From contig NZ_POSP01000003.1 of NCBI RefSeq assembly GCF_002885975.1, forward strand, positions 372,001 through 436,000: a stretch of 64,000 bases of DNA, read 5' to 3'. Numbering within the stretch: the first letter of the stretch is position 1; each line of letters starts with the position of its first letter. The DNA comes from Paucibacter aquatile (lineage in GTDB: Bacteria; Pseudomonadota; Gammaproteobacteria; Burkholderiales; Burkholderiaceae_C). Position numbers and translations under genes: made by a program. The notes below the pieces were generated by a model that saw only the letters and a list, made by a program, of their open reading frames with translations, had not been told where the DNA came from and did not search any database. Shown piece by piece: positions 9,037-17,095 of this stretch.

Positions 9037-9061
9037 GCCGACAGCCTGTGGCTGCTTGCCG

Positions 9062-9103
9062 GTGACGGGTTGGCAGTGACGGGTTGGCGGTAACGGGTTG
9101 GCG
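9062..9103 (+). repeat. Three direct copies of a 14-bp unit
   Basis: The unit GTGACGGGTTGGCA occurs at 9062-9075, then GTGACGGGTTGGCG at 9076-9089 and GTAACGGGTTGGCG at 9090-9103. The array lies in the 119-base gap between the retropepsin gene and prmB, about 50 bases before the prmB start. It may simply be replication slippage. Confidence 0.85.
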
Positions 9104-9155
9104 AGGGGGCGCGCGCCATCGGCGACAATCACGCCCTGCCCTTCACCGAGCCCCC

Positions 9156-10073
9156 ATGAATTTACTGAACTGCATCGAGGCCCAAGCCGCCCGCCTTTCC
9201 GAGGCGGGCGTTTCGTTTGGCCATGGCACGGCTGTCGCCTTTGACGAGGCCGCCTGGCTGGCGCTCTGGGCCCTGGGGCTGCCGCTGGACCAGCTGGACG
9301 AGCACGAGGCCCTGACGCTGAGCGACGCCCAGCAAGCGCGCATCGCCGAGCTGGTCGAGCAACGCATTGCGACGCGCAAGCCTGCCGCTTACCTGACCCG
9401 CGAGGCCTGGTTGCAGGGCGTGCCGTTTTACGTGGACGAGCGCGCCATCGTGCCGCGCAGCTTCATTGCCGAGCTGATCGCCGATGCCAGCATCGATGCC
9501 TGGCTCTCCGACCAGACCACCGAGGTGCTGGACCTGTGCACCGGCAATGGCTCGCTGGCCGTGCTGGCCGCCATGGCCTGGCCCGAGGTGCAAGTGGATG
9601 GCCTGGACCTGAGCGCCGAAGCCCTGGAAGTGGCACGCATCAATGTCGACAAGCATGGCCTGCAGTCGCGCATCCGGTTGATGCAGGGCGATGGTCTGGC
9701 GCCGGCCCTGGCGGCCGGCCGCCGCTACGACTTGATTCTGTGCAACCCGCCCTATGTCAACAGCGAGACCATGTCCCGCCTGCCGGCTGAGTACCGCGCC
9801 GAGCCCGAGCTGGCCCTGGCCGGCGGCGATGACGGCATGGATTTCATCCGCCGCCTGCTGGCCGAGGCACCGGCCGTGCTCAAACCGCGCGGCGTGCTCT
9901 TGCTGGAGATCGGCAATGAGCGCCCGTTTTTTGAAGCCGCCTTCCCCGAGCTGGAGGTGGCCTGGATGGACACCTCCTCGGGGGCCGACCAGGTGCTGCT
10001 GATCACCGAAGAATCCCTGAACATGATGAACGCCCACAAGAACAAGAACCCGGAAGGTCGCCACACGCCATGA
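9156..10073 (+). CDS. prmB: Ribosomal protein L3 N5-glutamine methyltransferase (PrmB)
   Basis: A class I SAM-dependent methyltransferase of the HemK/PrmB family that methylates a glutamine of ribosomal protein L3. The SAM motif VLDLCTGNGSLAVLAA and the catalytic NPPY (LILCNPPYVNSETM) are both present, and the segment GMDFIRRLLAEAP is typical of PrmB. The start at 9156 (MNLLNCIEAQA) lies where family members begin; the reading frame extends upstream to 9084 without support. The length of 305 residues is normal. Its TGA overlaps the ATG of the ABC-F gene (ATGA, 4 bases), so the two are probably translated together and both touch the ribosome. Confidence 0.93.
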   Translation: MNLLNCIEAQAARLSEAGVSFGHGTAVAFDEAAWLALWALGLPLDQLDEHEALTLSDAQQARIAELVEQRIATRKPAAYLTREAWLQGVPFYVDERAIVPRSFIAELIADASIDAWLSDQTTEVLDLCTGNGSLAVLAAMAWPEVQVDGLDLSAEALEVARINVDKHGLQSRIRLMQGDGLAPALAAGRRYDLILCNPPYVNSETMSRLPAEYRAEPELALAGGDDGMDFIRRLLAEAPAVLKPRGVLLLEIGNERPFFEAAFPELEVAWMDTSSGADQVLLITEESLNMMNAHKNKNPEGRHTP

Positions 10074-12073
10074 TCACCCTGCGCAATATCACGCTGCGAC
10101 GCGGCACCAAGGTCGTGCTCGACGACGCCAGCGTCGTCCTGCAACCGGGCGAAAAAGTCGGCCTGGTGGGCCGCAACGGCGCCGGCAAGTCCAGCCTTTT
10201 TGCGCTGTTGACCGACCGTCTGCAAAGCGACAAGGGCGAGGTGGACATCCCCCGCCAATGGGCCGTGGGTGAAGTGGCCCAGAACATGCCGGAAACCGAC
10301 ATGCCGGCGACCGAATTTGTGCTCGAAGGCGATGTGCGCCTGATGGCCGCGCGCCAGGCCCTGGCCGATGCGGAAGCGGCCGAGGATGGCCATGCCATGG
10401 CCGACGCCCATGCCCTGCTGATGGACGCCGGCGCCTTCGACGCGAAACCGCGCGCGCAGGCCTTGCTGATGGGCCTGGGCTTCAAGGGCGAGCAGGTCGA
10501 TGCGCCGGTGAACAGCTTCTCCGGCGGCTGGCGCATGCGTTTGCAGCTGGCCCGCGCCCTGATGTGCCCGGCAGAGCTGATGCTGCTGGACGAACCGACC
10601 AACCACTTGGACCTGGACGCCCTGGTCTGGCTGGAAGCCTGGCTGCAGCGCTACGACGGCACCCTGATCGTGATCAGCCATGACCGCGAGTTCCTGGACG
10701 CCATCACCAAAGTCACCCTGCACCTGGACGAAGCCAAGCTGCACCGCTACGGCGGCAACTACACGGCCTTCGAGGCCATGCGCGCCGAGCGCATGGAGCA
10801 GCAGCAAGCCGCCTTTGGCAAGCAGCAAGAGCGCATTGCGCACCTGCAGAAGTTCATCGATCGTTTCAAGGCCAAGGCCAGCAAGGCCAAGCAGGCGCAG
10901 AGCCGGGTCAAGGCCCTGGAGCGCATGGAAAAACTGGCACCGGTGCTGGCATCAGCGGACTTCAATTTCGAGTTCCGCGAGCCCGTCAGCCTGCCCAACC
11001 CCATGCTGATGTTTGACGATGTGGCTTGCGGTTATGAGGTCGACGGCGTCGAGAACATCATCGTGCGCGGCATCGACCGCTCGGTGCTGGCCGGCCAGCG
11101 CATTGGCATCCTGGGCGCCAACGGCCAGGGCAAATCCACCGTGGTGAAAACGGTGGCCCGCATGCAGCGCGCCATGGGCGGCAAGATCACCGAAGGCAAG
11201 GGCCTGACGATCGGCTACTTTGCCCAGCAGGAAATGGACGTGCTGCGGCCGGAAGAAGGCCCGCTCTCGCACATGGTCCGCCTGGCCAAAGAGGTGAGCC
11301 CGCAGGCGCGCGAGCAGGAGCTGCGCGATTTCCTGGGCCAGTTCCGCTTTGTTGGCGACATGGTCAACCAGCAGGTGGGCAGCCTCTCGGGGGGCGAGAA
11401 GGCCCGCCTGGTGCTGGCCATGCTGGTGTGGCAGCGCCCCAATCTGCTGCTGATGGACGAGCCCACCAACCACTTGGACCTGAACACCCGAGAGGCGCTG
11501 TCGATTGCGCTCAACGAGTTCGAAGGCACGGTGATGCTGGTGAGCCACGATCGCGCCCTGCTGCGCGAGGTCTGCGACGAGTTCTGGCTGGTCAGCAAGG
11601 GCGTGGTGTCCCCGTTCGACGGCGACCTGGACGATTACCAGCGCTGGCTGCTGGACCAGTCCAAGGAAGCAGCCAAGGCCGCCAAGGATGCCGCCAAGGC
11701 CCTGGCCAAAGCCGGCAAGTCAGGCAGCACGGTGGCGGCAGCCACCCCGGCTCCAGTTGCTGCAGCCGCCCCTGCCCCGACCCCGGCCCCGGCCGCGCGC
11801 GAGGACCGCAAACTCAGCGGCCAAGCTCGCCAAAAGCTTGCCGACCAAACCCGCCCGCTTCGCAAGGAGATGGACGCCATCGACGCCAAGCTCAACAAGC
11901 TGGCCGATGAACGCACGGCCCTGGAGGCCCAACTGGCGGAAGGCAAGGCGACACCGGCTCAGATCGTTGAAGCCGGCAAGCGCCTCAAGGCCATCCACGA
12001 CGAGTTGGAAAGCGCCGAGCTGCGCTGGCTTGAGCTCAGCGCCGAGGTCGACGCGATTCACGCGGCGGCTTGA
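10070..12073 (+). CDS. yheS: ABC-F family ATPase, YheS-like
   Basis: A soluble protein of 667 residues with two ABC ATPase domains and no membrane part, as in ABC-F translation factors that bind the ribosomal E site. Walker A motifs are GRNGAGKSS (first) and GANGQGKST (second). The signature motifs are FSGGWRMRL and LSGGEKARL, and both domains have LLLMDEPTNHLD-type Walker B motifs. The inter-domain linker (IDRFKAKASKAKQAQSR) is typical. The C-terminal tail has an Ala/Pro-rich spacer and then a predicted coiled coil (about 575-660), as in the YheS branch. It is overlapped by prmB upstream and followed by a strong terminator. Confidence 0.92.
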   Translation: MITLRNITLRRGTKVVLDDASVVLQPGEKVGLVGRNGAGKSSLFALLTDRLQSDKGEVDIPRQWAVGEVAQNMPETDMPATEFVLEGDVRLMAARQALADAEAAEDGHAMADAHALLMDAGAFDAKPRAQALLMGLGFKGEQVDAPVNSFSGGWRMRLQLARALMCPAELMLLDEPTNHLDLDALVWLEAWLQRYDGTLIVISHDREFLDAITKVTLHLDEAKLHRYGGNYTAFEAMRAERMEQQQAAFGKQQERIAHLQKFIDRFKAKASKAKQAQSRVKALERMEKLAPVLASADFNFEFREPVSLPNPMLMFDDVACGYEVDGVENIIVRGIDRSVLAGQRIGILGANGQGKSTVVKTVARMQRAMGGKITEGKGLTIGYFAQQEMDVLRPEEGPLSHMVRLAKEVSPQAREQELRDFLGQFRFVGDMVNQQVGSLSGGEKARLVLAMLVWQRPNLLLMDEPTNHLDLNTREALSIALNEFEGTVMLVSHDRALLREVCDEFWLVSKGVVSPFDGDLDDYQRWLLDQSKEAAKAAKDAAKALAKAGKSGSTVAAATPAPVAAAAPAPTPAPAAREDRKLSGQARQKLADQTRPLRKEMDAIDAKLNKLADERTALEAQLAEGKATPAQIVEAGKRLKAIHDELESAELRWLELSAEVDAIHAAA

Positions 12074-12101
12074 TCGCAAGCGCAGCCCCTACGCACCGAT
12101 G

Positions 12102-12137
12102 AAAAGGGCCCGAGATTTCTCGGGCCCTTTTTTGTTT
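12102..12137 (+). terminator. Rho-independent terminator after yheS
   Basis: The perfect 13-bp stem AAAAGGGCCCGAG / CTCGGGCCCTTTT has a 4-base loop and is followed by more T residues. It closes the prmB-yheS transcript and also faces the end of the convergent DUF1304 gene. Confidence 0.92.
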
Positions 12138-12159
12138 TCTGGCGCAGGGCTTCAGACGT

Positions 12160-12522
12160 TCAGGTCAGCAAAACCAGGGCCGCAGCCAGCGCCGCCGGCA
12201 GCGCCTGCACGAACAGAATCTTCTTGCCCACCGTGGCGGCGCCGAACACGCCGGCCACCACCACGCAGCCCAGGAAGAACAGCTGCGTCGGCACACCGGC
12301 CGCGCCCTGCAGCAGGCCCCACACCAGGCCGGCACTCAGAAAGCCGTTGTACAGGCCCTGATTGGCCGCCAAGGTCTTGCTGGCCTCAGCAAACTCCGGC
12401 GTCAGGTGAAACACGCGCCGACCCAAAGGCTTGGTCCAGAAGAACATCTCCAGCACCAAAAAATACAGGTGCAAGGCGGCCACCAAGGCCACCAAACCAT
12501 TCGCCACCATGCTCATCGCCAT
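12160..12522 (-). CDS. DUF1304-type small integral membrane protein
   Basis: A 120-residue hydrophobic protein with four likely membrane segments (about 5-27, 50-70, 78-95 and 98-118). The first loop contains FFWTKPLGRRVFHL and the second ANQGLYNGFL, both characteristic of the DUF1304 family. The molecular role is unknown. It is transcribed divergently from ohrR, and the shared 124-base gap contains AATTG-type palindromes, so it could belong to the OhrR regulon; that part is inference. An alternative ATG lies two codons downstream of the first. Confidence 0.85.
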   Translation of the reverse strand: MAMSMVANGLVALVAALHLYFLVLEMFFWTKPLGRRVFHLTPEFAEASKTLAANQGLYNGFLSAGLVWGLLQGAAGVPTQLFFLGCVVVAGVFGAATVGKKILFVQALPAALAAALVLLT

Positions 12523-12608
12523 CTTGTGCTCGCTTTCAGGACACCGGGTCTGCTTGGCCCTGCGCTGCTGAGTCGCAAACGTCTAGCAGCAAGACCCTTA
12601 GCCACATA

Positions 12609-12628
12609 AATTGTGTGCAATTAAATTG
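12609..12628. promoter_or_regulatory. Candidate OhrR/MarR operator: two overlapping AATTG palindromes
   Basis: AATTG-TGTG-CAATT (12609-12622) and CAATT-A-AATTG (12618-12628) overlap. Both lie 19-38 bases upstream of the ohrR start at 12647. OhrR-type repressors bind AT-rich inverted repeats of similar form, so autoregulation of ohrR-ohr and perhaps of the divergent DUF1304 gene is likely. The binding itself is inferred. Confidence 0.5.
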
Positions 12629-12646
12629 AGGACTACATTATCGCCC

Positions 12647-13165
12647 ATGTCACGCCCATCCAACTGTCCCCAGCCCGACATGCCGCAGCTTGCCCCGGCG
12701 GCCGCCGCAAACGAGGACTGGCTGCGTCTGGATCAGCAGCTGTGCTTTGCGCTCTACGCCAGCTCTCTGGCCATGACCAAGCTGTACAAGCCCTTGCTGG
12801 AGCCCTTGAGCCTGACCTACCCGCAGTACCTGGTGATGTTGGTGCTTTGGGAGCAGGACGGCATCAGCGTTTCCACCCTGGGGCAACGCCTGTCGCTCGA
12901 CTCCGGAACGCTCACGCCCCTGCTCAAACGCATGGAAACGGCGGGTTTTGTGAAACGGCAGCGCGCCGCGCAAGATGAACGGCGTGTCGACATCCTGCTC
13001 ACGCCCATGGGCCTGGCCCTGAAGGTGCAAGCCCAAAAGATTCCACCGCGACTGGCCTGTGCGGCCGCCTGCTCTTTGGAAGAACTGAGTTCCCTGACCC
13101 GACGCCTGCATGAGCTGCGACAGCAGCTGGCGGTCGCCGAACTTTCACCCACCACCCCTGATTGA
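12647..13165 (+). CDS. ohrR: MarR-family organic-peroxide-sensing repressor OhrR
   Basis: A 172-residue MarR-family winged-helix repressor. The signature LDQQLCFALYASS carries the peroxide-sensing cysteine (about Cys33); in characterised OhrR proteins this residue is oxidised by organic hydroperoxides and releases the DNA. The wing region RMETAGFVKRQRAAQDERRV and the preceding LGQRLSLDSGTLTPLLK recognition helix are typical. It is 16 bases upstream of ohr, its usual target. The start at 12647 follows the AATTG palindromes; an upstream in-frame ATG at 12611 would overlap that operator and is less likely. Confidence 0.93.
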   Translation: MSRPSNCPQPDMPQLAPAAAANEDWLRLDQQLCFALYASSLAMTKLYKPLLEPLSLTYPQYLVMLVLWEQDGISVSTLGQRLSLDSGTLTPLLKRMETAGFVKRQRAAQDERRVDILLTPMGLALKVQAQKIPPRLACAAACSLEELSSLTRRLHELRQQLAVAELSPTTPD

Positions 13166-13181
13166 TAGGAAGCACATCACC

Positions 13182-13607
13182 ATGGCACTCGACAAAGTCC
13201 TCTACACCGCTCGCGCCACCTCCACCGGCGGCCGCCAAGGCAGCTCATCCAGCTCGGACGGCGCGCTGAACGTGCAACTCTCGACACCCAAGGAATTGGG
13301 CGGCGCCGGCGGCCCGGGCACCAACCCCGAACAGCTGTTCGCAGCCGGCTATTCGGCCTGCTTCATCGGCGCCCTCAAGCATGTCGCCATGATGAAGAAG
13401 GTCGCCCTGCCGGCCGAAGTGTCCATCACCGCCGATGTGGGCATCGGCCCGATCCCGGCCGGCTTCGGCATCCAGGTGGCCCTGAACATCTCGGTGCCCG
13501 GCGTGGACCGCAGCCTGGCCCAGGATCTGGTGGACGCCGCCCACCAGGTCTGCCCCTACTCGAATGCCACCCGCGGCAATATCGACGTCACGCTGACCCT
13601 GGCCTGA
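13182..13607 (+). CDS. ohr: Organic hydroperoxide resistance protein Ohr
   Basis: A 141-residue OsmC/Ohr-family thiol peroxidase that reduces organic hydroperoxides in the cytoplasm, using lipoyl proteins as electron donors in studied species. The reactive cysteine lies in FAAGYSACF (Cys60) and the resolving cysteine in VCPYSNATRGN (Cys124). The Arg-containing N-terminal part (LYTARATSTGGRQG) fits the Ohr subgroup and not OsmC. The gene immediately follows ohrR on the same strand. Confidence 0.96.
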   Translation: MALDKVLYTARATSTGGRQGSSSSSDGALNVQLSTPKELGGAGGPGTNPEQLFAAGYSACFIGALKHVAMMKKVALPAEVSITADVGIGPIPAGFGIQVALNISVPGVDRSLAQDLVDAAHQVCPYSNATRGNIDVTLTLA

Positions 13608-13635
13608 GTCGACCGAGCAAGGCCAGAGGCGCGAA

Positions 13636-14634
13636 TCAGCGCGGCACGGGGCTTGAGAGCAAATCCAGCAGCAGCTCGATTCGCGCCTTCACCGGGCTCA
13701 GCGCTCCCGCGCTGGGCAAGGCCTCGGCCGAGGCAGTGACCAGCCCGGCATCGCAGCGCGTGCTTCGCAGCACGCGCACGCCTTGCTGCTGCGCCTCGCG
13801 CAAAGCTGCCTCCAGGGCGTGCGACAGGCTGCCATTGCCGGTACCGGCCACCACCAGCCCATCCACACCCTGCGCCAACAAGGCTTGAACCACCGAGCCA
13901 TCGGCGCCGACATGGTTGAGCACGATCTGCACCCGTGGCCAGCTCAGGTCGCCTTGGGGCAAGTGGGCAAGACCTACCACCGGCTGCGCACCGCGCTGCG
14001 GGCCCGCTGCAAACCAGCGCACCCCCCCCTCCTCCATCGCCCCCAGACGCGCGCCGTCGGCCGACGCGAAGGCATCGACCCGGTAGCTGTGCACCTTGCG
14101 CACCTGCTCGGCGGAATGGATGCTGCCGGCAAACATCACCAAAACACCCGGCACCCTACCTTCCGCAGCGAGAGTGACTGCATCCAGCAGGTTCTGCGGA
14201 CCATCGGTCTGAAGGGCGGTCGCGGGCCGCATGGCCGCGGTGATCACCACGGGCTTGCCGGGTGCCAGGACGCGCTGCAGGAAATAGGCGGTCTCTTCCA
14301 AGGTATCCGTGCCGTGGGTGATGACCACGCCGGCCACTTCTGGACGCGCCAGATGCGCCGCGACCCGTTCCGCCAGCAGACGCCAGGTCGCGAAATCCAT
14401 GTCCTTGCTGTCCAGCTGCACAACTTGTTCGGCCTCCAGCGCACGGCGGGCGAGCGGCGGGATCGCCGCAATCAGCTGTGCGACACCGAGCTGCGCGGCC
14501 TGATAACCGACATTGTCCGAGGCATCGGCCGCCGTACCGGCGATAGTGCCACCGGTTCCGAGAATCACGACCAGCCCCGATTTCGCTTCAAACACCGGCG
14601 CATTCACGGCAATTGTTTCTTGCTTGCTTTGCAA
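13636..14634 (-). CDS. L-asparaginase
   Basis: A 332-residue asparaginase/glutaminase-family enzyme hydrolysing asparagine to aspartate and ammonia. Both catalytic triplets are visible: ILGTGGTIAG with the nucleophilic Thr at about residue 30, and ITHGTDTLEETA with Thr109 and Asp110. The C-terminal half carries VVAGTGNGSLS. No signal peptide is evident, so a cytoplasmic location is likely, although the sequence resembles the high-affinity type. It is divergent from lexA, and the two SOS boxes lie 12-46 bases upstream of its start codon. It could therefore be repressed by LexA too (inference). Confidence 0.93.
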   Translation of the reverse strand: MQSKQETIAVNAPVFEAKSGLVVILGTGGTIAGTAADASDNVGYQAAQLGVAQLIAAIPPLARRALEAEQVVQLDSKDMDFATWRLLAERVAAHLARPEVAGVVITHGTDTLEETAYFLQRVLAPGKPVVITAAMRPATALQTDGPQNLLDAVTLAAEGRVPGVLVMFAGSIHSAEQVRKVHSYRVDAFASADGARLGAMEEGGVRWFAAGPQRGAQPVVGLAHLPQGDLSWPRVQIVLNHVGADGSVVQALLAQGVDGLVVAGTGNGSLSHALEAALREAQQQGVRVLRSTRCDAGLVTASAEALPSAGALSPVKARIELLLDLLSSPVPR

Positions 14635-14645
14635 TTTTGAATTTC

Positions 14646-14661
14646 CTGGATGAAAATACAG
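14646..14661. promoter_or_regulatory. SOS box 1 (LexA-binding site) in the lexA control region
   Basis: CTGGATGAAAATACAG matches the CTG-N10-CAG LexA consensus with an AT-rich spacer. It lies 19 bases (start to start) from a second box and 59 bases before the lexA start. Confidence 0.85.
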
Positions 14662-14664
14662 TCA

Positions 14665-14680
14665 CTGGATAAATATTCAG
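14665..14680. promoter_or_regulatory. SOS box 2 (LexA-binding site) in the lexA control region
   Basis: CTGGATAAATATTCAG is a second CTG-N10-CAG site. Two tandem boxes upstream of lexA are also found in E. coli and give tight autorepression. Confidence 0.87.
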
Positions 14681-14719
14681 GCAATCAAGCCCCAGGGCCC
14701 CAAGCAGAGGACGACCACC

Positions 14720-15475
14720 GTGGAAGACAGCCCGAAACTCACCGCGCGCCAACAGCAGATTCTCGATCTGGTGCGAGCCGCCATCGAACGCACCGGCGCT
14801 CCACCGACCCGGGCCGAAATCGCCGCCGAGCTCGGTTTTCGTTCTGCCAATGCCGCCGAAGAGCATTTGCAGGCCCTGGCTCGCAAAGGCGCGATCGAAC
14901 TGGTCGGCGGCACCTCGCGCGGCATCCGCCTGAAGTCTGACACATTGAGAGCGCTCAACTCCGCACGCGATGCCCGAGAGTCACAAGAGGCGCGCGAGTT
15001 TCAAGCTGGATATGCGCGCGGCCGCGCCGCGCCCCGCGGCAGCGATCGACAGCAACTCGATTTCCCTTTGGCCAGCCTGGCACAGCTGAATCTCCCTTTG
15101 ATTGGGCGCGTGGCCGCCGGCCACCCCATCCTGGCGCAGGAGCACATCGAGCAAAACTACGCCGTCGAGGCCAGCATGTTCGCCAAGAAGCCCGACTTTT
15201 TGCTCAAAGTGAAAGGCATGAGCATGAAAGACATCGGCATCATGGATGGCGATCTTTTGGCCGTGCAGAAAGCCTCGGACGCCAAGAACGGCCAGATCGT
15301 GGTGGCCCGAATCGGCGACGAAGTGACCGTCAAGCGATTCAAGCGCGGCCGCAGTGGCATTGAGTTGCTGCCCGAGAACAGCGATTTCGAACCGATTCAG
15401 GTGGCCGCCGATGACGACAGCTTTGCCATCGAGGGGCTGGCGGTGGGCCTGATCCGCAATCAGATGTTCAGTTGA
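14720..15475 (+). CDS. lexA: LexA repressor of the SOS response
   Basis: A DNA-damage repressor with autoprotease activity. The N-terminal winged helix starts LTARQQQILDLV and contains the recognition segment GFRSANAAEEHLQAL. The self-cleavage bond is Ala133-Gly134 in VAAGHPI, the nucleophile is Ser168 in VKGMSMKDI, and the general base is Lys205 in DEVTVKRFKR. At 251 residues it is about 50 longer than E. coli LexA. The excess is a charged, Arg/Glu/Gln-rich linker (about 75-125) between the two domains. The start is GTG at 14720 with an AGAGGA site 8 bases upstream. Two tandem SOS boxes indicate autoregulation. Confidence 0.96.
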   Translation: MEDSPKLTARQQQILDLVRAAIERTGAPPTRAEIAAELGFRSANAAEEHLQALARKGAIELVGGTSRGIRLKSDTLRALNSARDARESQEAREFQAGYARGRAAPRGSDRQQLDFPLASLAQLNLPLIGRVAAGHPILAQEHIEQNYAVEASMFAKKPDFLLKVKGMSMKDIGIMDGDLLAVQKASDAKNGQIVVARIGDEVTVKRFKRGRSGIELLPENSDFEPIQVAADDDSFAIEGLAVGLIRNQMFS

Positions 15476-15592
15476 TCCCCCGACCGCACGATGTGCAGCC
15501 CTTGCCCGGGTCGGGCTTACTTGCTCCGCCCGTCGATAGACAGCCAACGACGCGTCTGAATCGCTGGCCGCCTCGTTCGGGGAAGAACCAGC

Positions 15593-15631
15593 ACAAACAA
15601 AAGAGCCTCCAATGGAGGCTCTTTTGTTTGT
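15593..15631. terminator. Perfect 18-bp inverted repeat, bidirectional terminator after lexA
   Basis: The arms ACAAACAAAAGAGCCTCC and GGAGGCTCTTTTGTTTGT are perfectly complementary around a 3-base loop. The A-rich and T-rich flanks allow it to work on both strands. It ends the lexA transcript. Confidence 0.9.
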
Positions 15632-15948
15632 ATTCACAATCGTCCTGGCCGGACGGAAGCTTGATCAAACATTTGTCCAGTCACGAGGTGTGTGGGTAGC
15701 GCAAAGCAATCTGCACCAACCCCAAAAGATGCGCCGCCTGAACTCGCAAGGCCCATACCAAACCCCGTATCGAACCCTTGCATTACTGCAGCTGAATACC
15801 TCACAGACGATGCTCCATTGCTGAGGCTTGATCTCCAGCAGAGTTTTCGCGACTGAACCGCCGGAACGACAAGGAAATGTCGGGCAGGTATAGATCAAAC
15901 AGCCCGTTTTCATCAACAGCGCAAAGCCACGAATATCGAGTGGCAAAG
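15632..15948. other. Gene-free stretch between the lexA terminator and the tRNA cluster terminator
   Basis: I see no coding region, RNA gene or repeat in these 317 bases. The base composition is lower in GC than in the neighbouring genes. Short frames on both strands lack ribosome-binding sites and family resemblance. Confidence 0.6.
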
Positions 15949-15981
15949 AAAAAACCCCGCAAACTTTCGTTTGCGGGGTTT
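15949..15981 (-). terminator. Rho-independent terminator of the tRNA operon
   Basis: On the minus strand the stem AAACCCCGCAAAC / GTTTGCGGGGTTT (13 bp, loop of 4) is followed by six T residues. It lies 10 bases after the last tRNA-Asp. Confidence 0.93.
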
Positions 15982-15991
15982 CTCAATATGT

Positions 15992-16068
15992 TGGCGGAGT
16001 GGACGGGACTCGAACCCGCGACCCCCGGCGTGACAGGCCGGTATTCTAACCAACTGAACTACCACTCC
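15992..16068 (-). tRNA. tRNA-Asp (anticodon GTC), copy 1
   Basis: A 77-nt cloverleaf with an encoded CCA end. The anticodon loop reads CTGTCAC, giving GTC. The T-arm GGGTTCGAGTCCC and the acceptor GGAGTGG/CCACTCC pair fully. It is the last gene of the minus-strand tRNA cluster. Confidence 0.97.
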
Positions 16069-16156
16069 AGATGAGCCACAATATCGAAATCGATATTGCG
16101 CTGCACCGGACAAGTTACGCAGTGTTCATTCAAACACTGCCAAGCCTTGTCAAACT

Positions 16157-16232
16157 TGGCGTCCCCTAGGGGATTCGAACCCCTGTAGTCACCGTGAAAG
16201 GGTGGTGTCCTAGGCCTCTAGACGAAGGGGAC
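16157..16232 (-). tRNA. tRNA-Glu (anticodon TTC), copy 1
   Basis: A 76-nt cloverleaf beginning GTCCCCTTCGTCTAGAGG with encoded CCA. The anticodon is TTC in the loop CTTTCAC. Together with its upstream spacer it is duplicated 529 bases away. Confidence 0.97.
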
Positions 16233-16289
16233 TCAACCTTCTAGCCTGATCACATCCTGAATCGCGCGCCACTTCCAAACAAAATTTGG

Positions 16290-16365
<76 letters not shown>

Positions 16366-16434
16366 AGATCCTTGCGAATCTCGGTCGCCGCGCCATTCAA
16401 GCGTGTCAAACCTCAAACAACTTCACAAATAACA

Positions 16435-16454
16435 GCGGCCAATCTCTTGGCCGC
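16435..16454 (-). terminator. Hairpin between the two tRNA triplets, possible weak terminator
   Basis: GCGGCCAA / TTGGCCGC is a perfect 8-bp stem with a 4-base loop. On the minus strand it is followed by TGTTATTT. It separates the distal (Ala-Glu-Asp 1) from the proximal triplet and could end or process the transcript; no full T tract is present. Confidence 0.4.
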
Positions 16455-16520
16455 CTTTGAAATCTACCGCAGCAGATTTCTTCAACGCAGACAAAGACAT
16501 TTCAATCTTTGCCTCAAAGC

Positions 16521-16597
16521 TGGCGGAGTGGACGGGACTCGAACCCGCGACCCCCGGCGTGACAGGCCGGTATTCTAACCAACTGAACTACCACTCC
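16521..16597 (-). tRNA. tRNA-Asp (anticodon GTC), copy 2
   Basis: The 77-nt sequence is identical to the Asp copy at 15992-16068, including the CCA end, as far as I can compare by eye. Confidence 0.97.
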
Positions 16598-16685
16598 AGA
16601 TGATGATTTAAATTATATACACAATTTAAATCACATCAAACAAGTTTGCAGCTATTTTTCAATAACTACCAAGCCTTGTCAAACT

Positions 16686-16761
16686 TGGCGTCCCCTAGGG
16701 GATTCGAACCCCTGTAGTCACCGTGAAAGGGTGGTGTCCTAGGCCTCTAGACGAAGGGGAC
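16686..16761 (-). tRNA. tRNA-Glu (anticodon TTC), copy 2
   Basis: The 76-nt sequence is identical by eye to the Glu copy at 16157-16232. Flanking spacer sequence (AAGCCTTGTCAAACTTGG) is also shared, which shows that the duplication covered more than the tRNA genes. Confidence 0.97.
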
Positions 16762-16880
16762 TAAACCTTCTTATTAACTGCCGCATAGTATACAGCAATT
16801 AACTCTATATATTCAAGCTCTGCAGTATATCGCAAAACTTTTGCATCTGAACCGCGCGCCACACAAACTCAATTTGAATT

Positions 16881-16956
<76 letters not shown>

Positions 16957-17065
16957 GACGATTCTTATCAGTACTTCAGACTGCCTAGCCGCTCCTTGCG
17001 GATCGACTCGCCTTCCAAAGCACCGCGAGACATCTAAAGTTTCGCGCTGTTCAAGCAAGACATAG

Positions 17066-17095
17066 ATTATAGGACGCTTTTTACAAGGAGCGCAA
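17066..17095 (-). promoter_or_regulatory. Sigma-70-type promoter of the tRNA cluster
   Basis: On the minus strand TTGCGC (17090-17095), an 18-base spacer and a perfect TATAAT (17066-17071) precede the first tRNA by about 110 bases. The -35 box overlaps the last codons of gltX. Confidence 0.65.
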
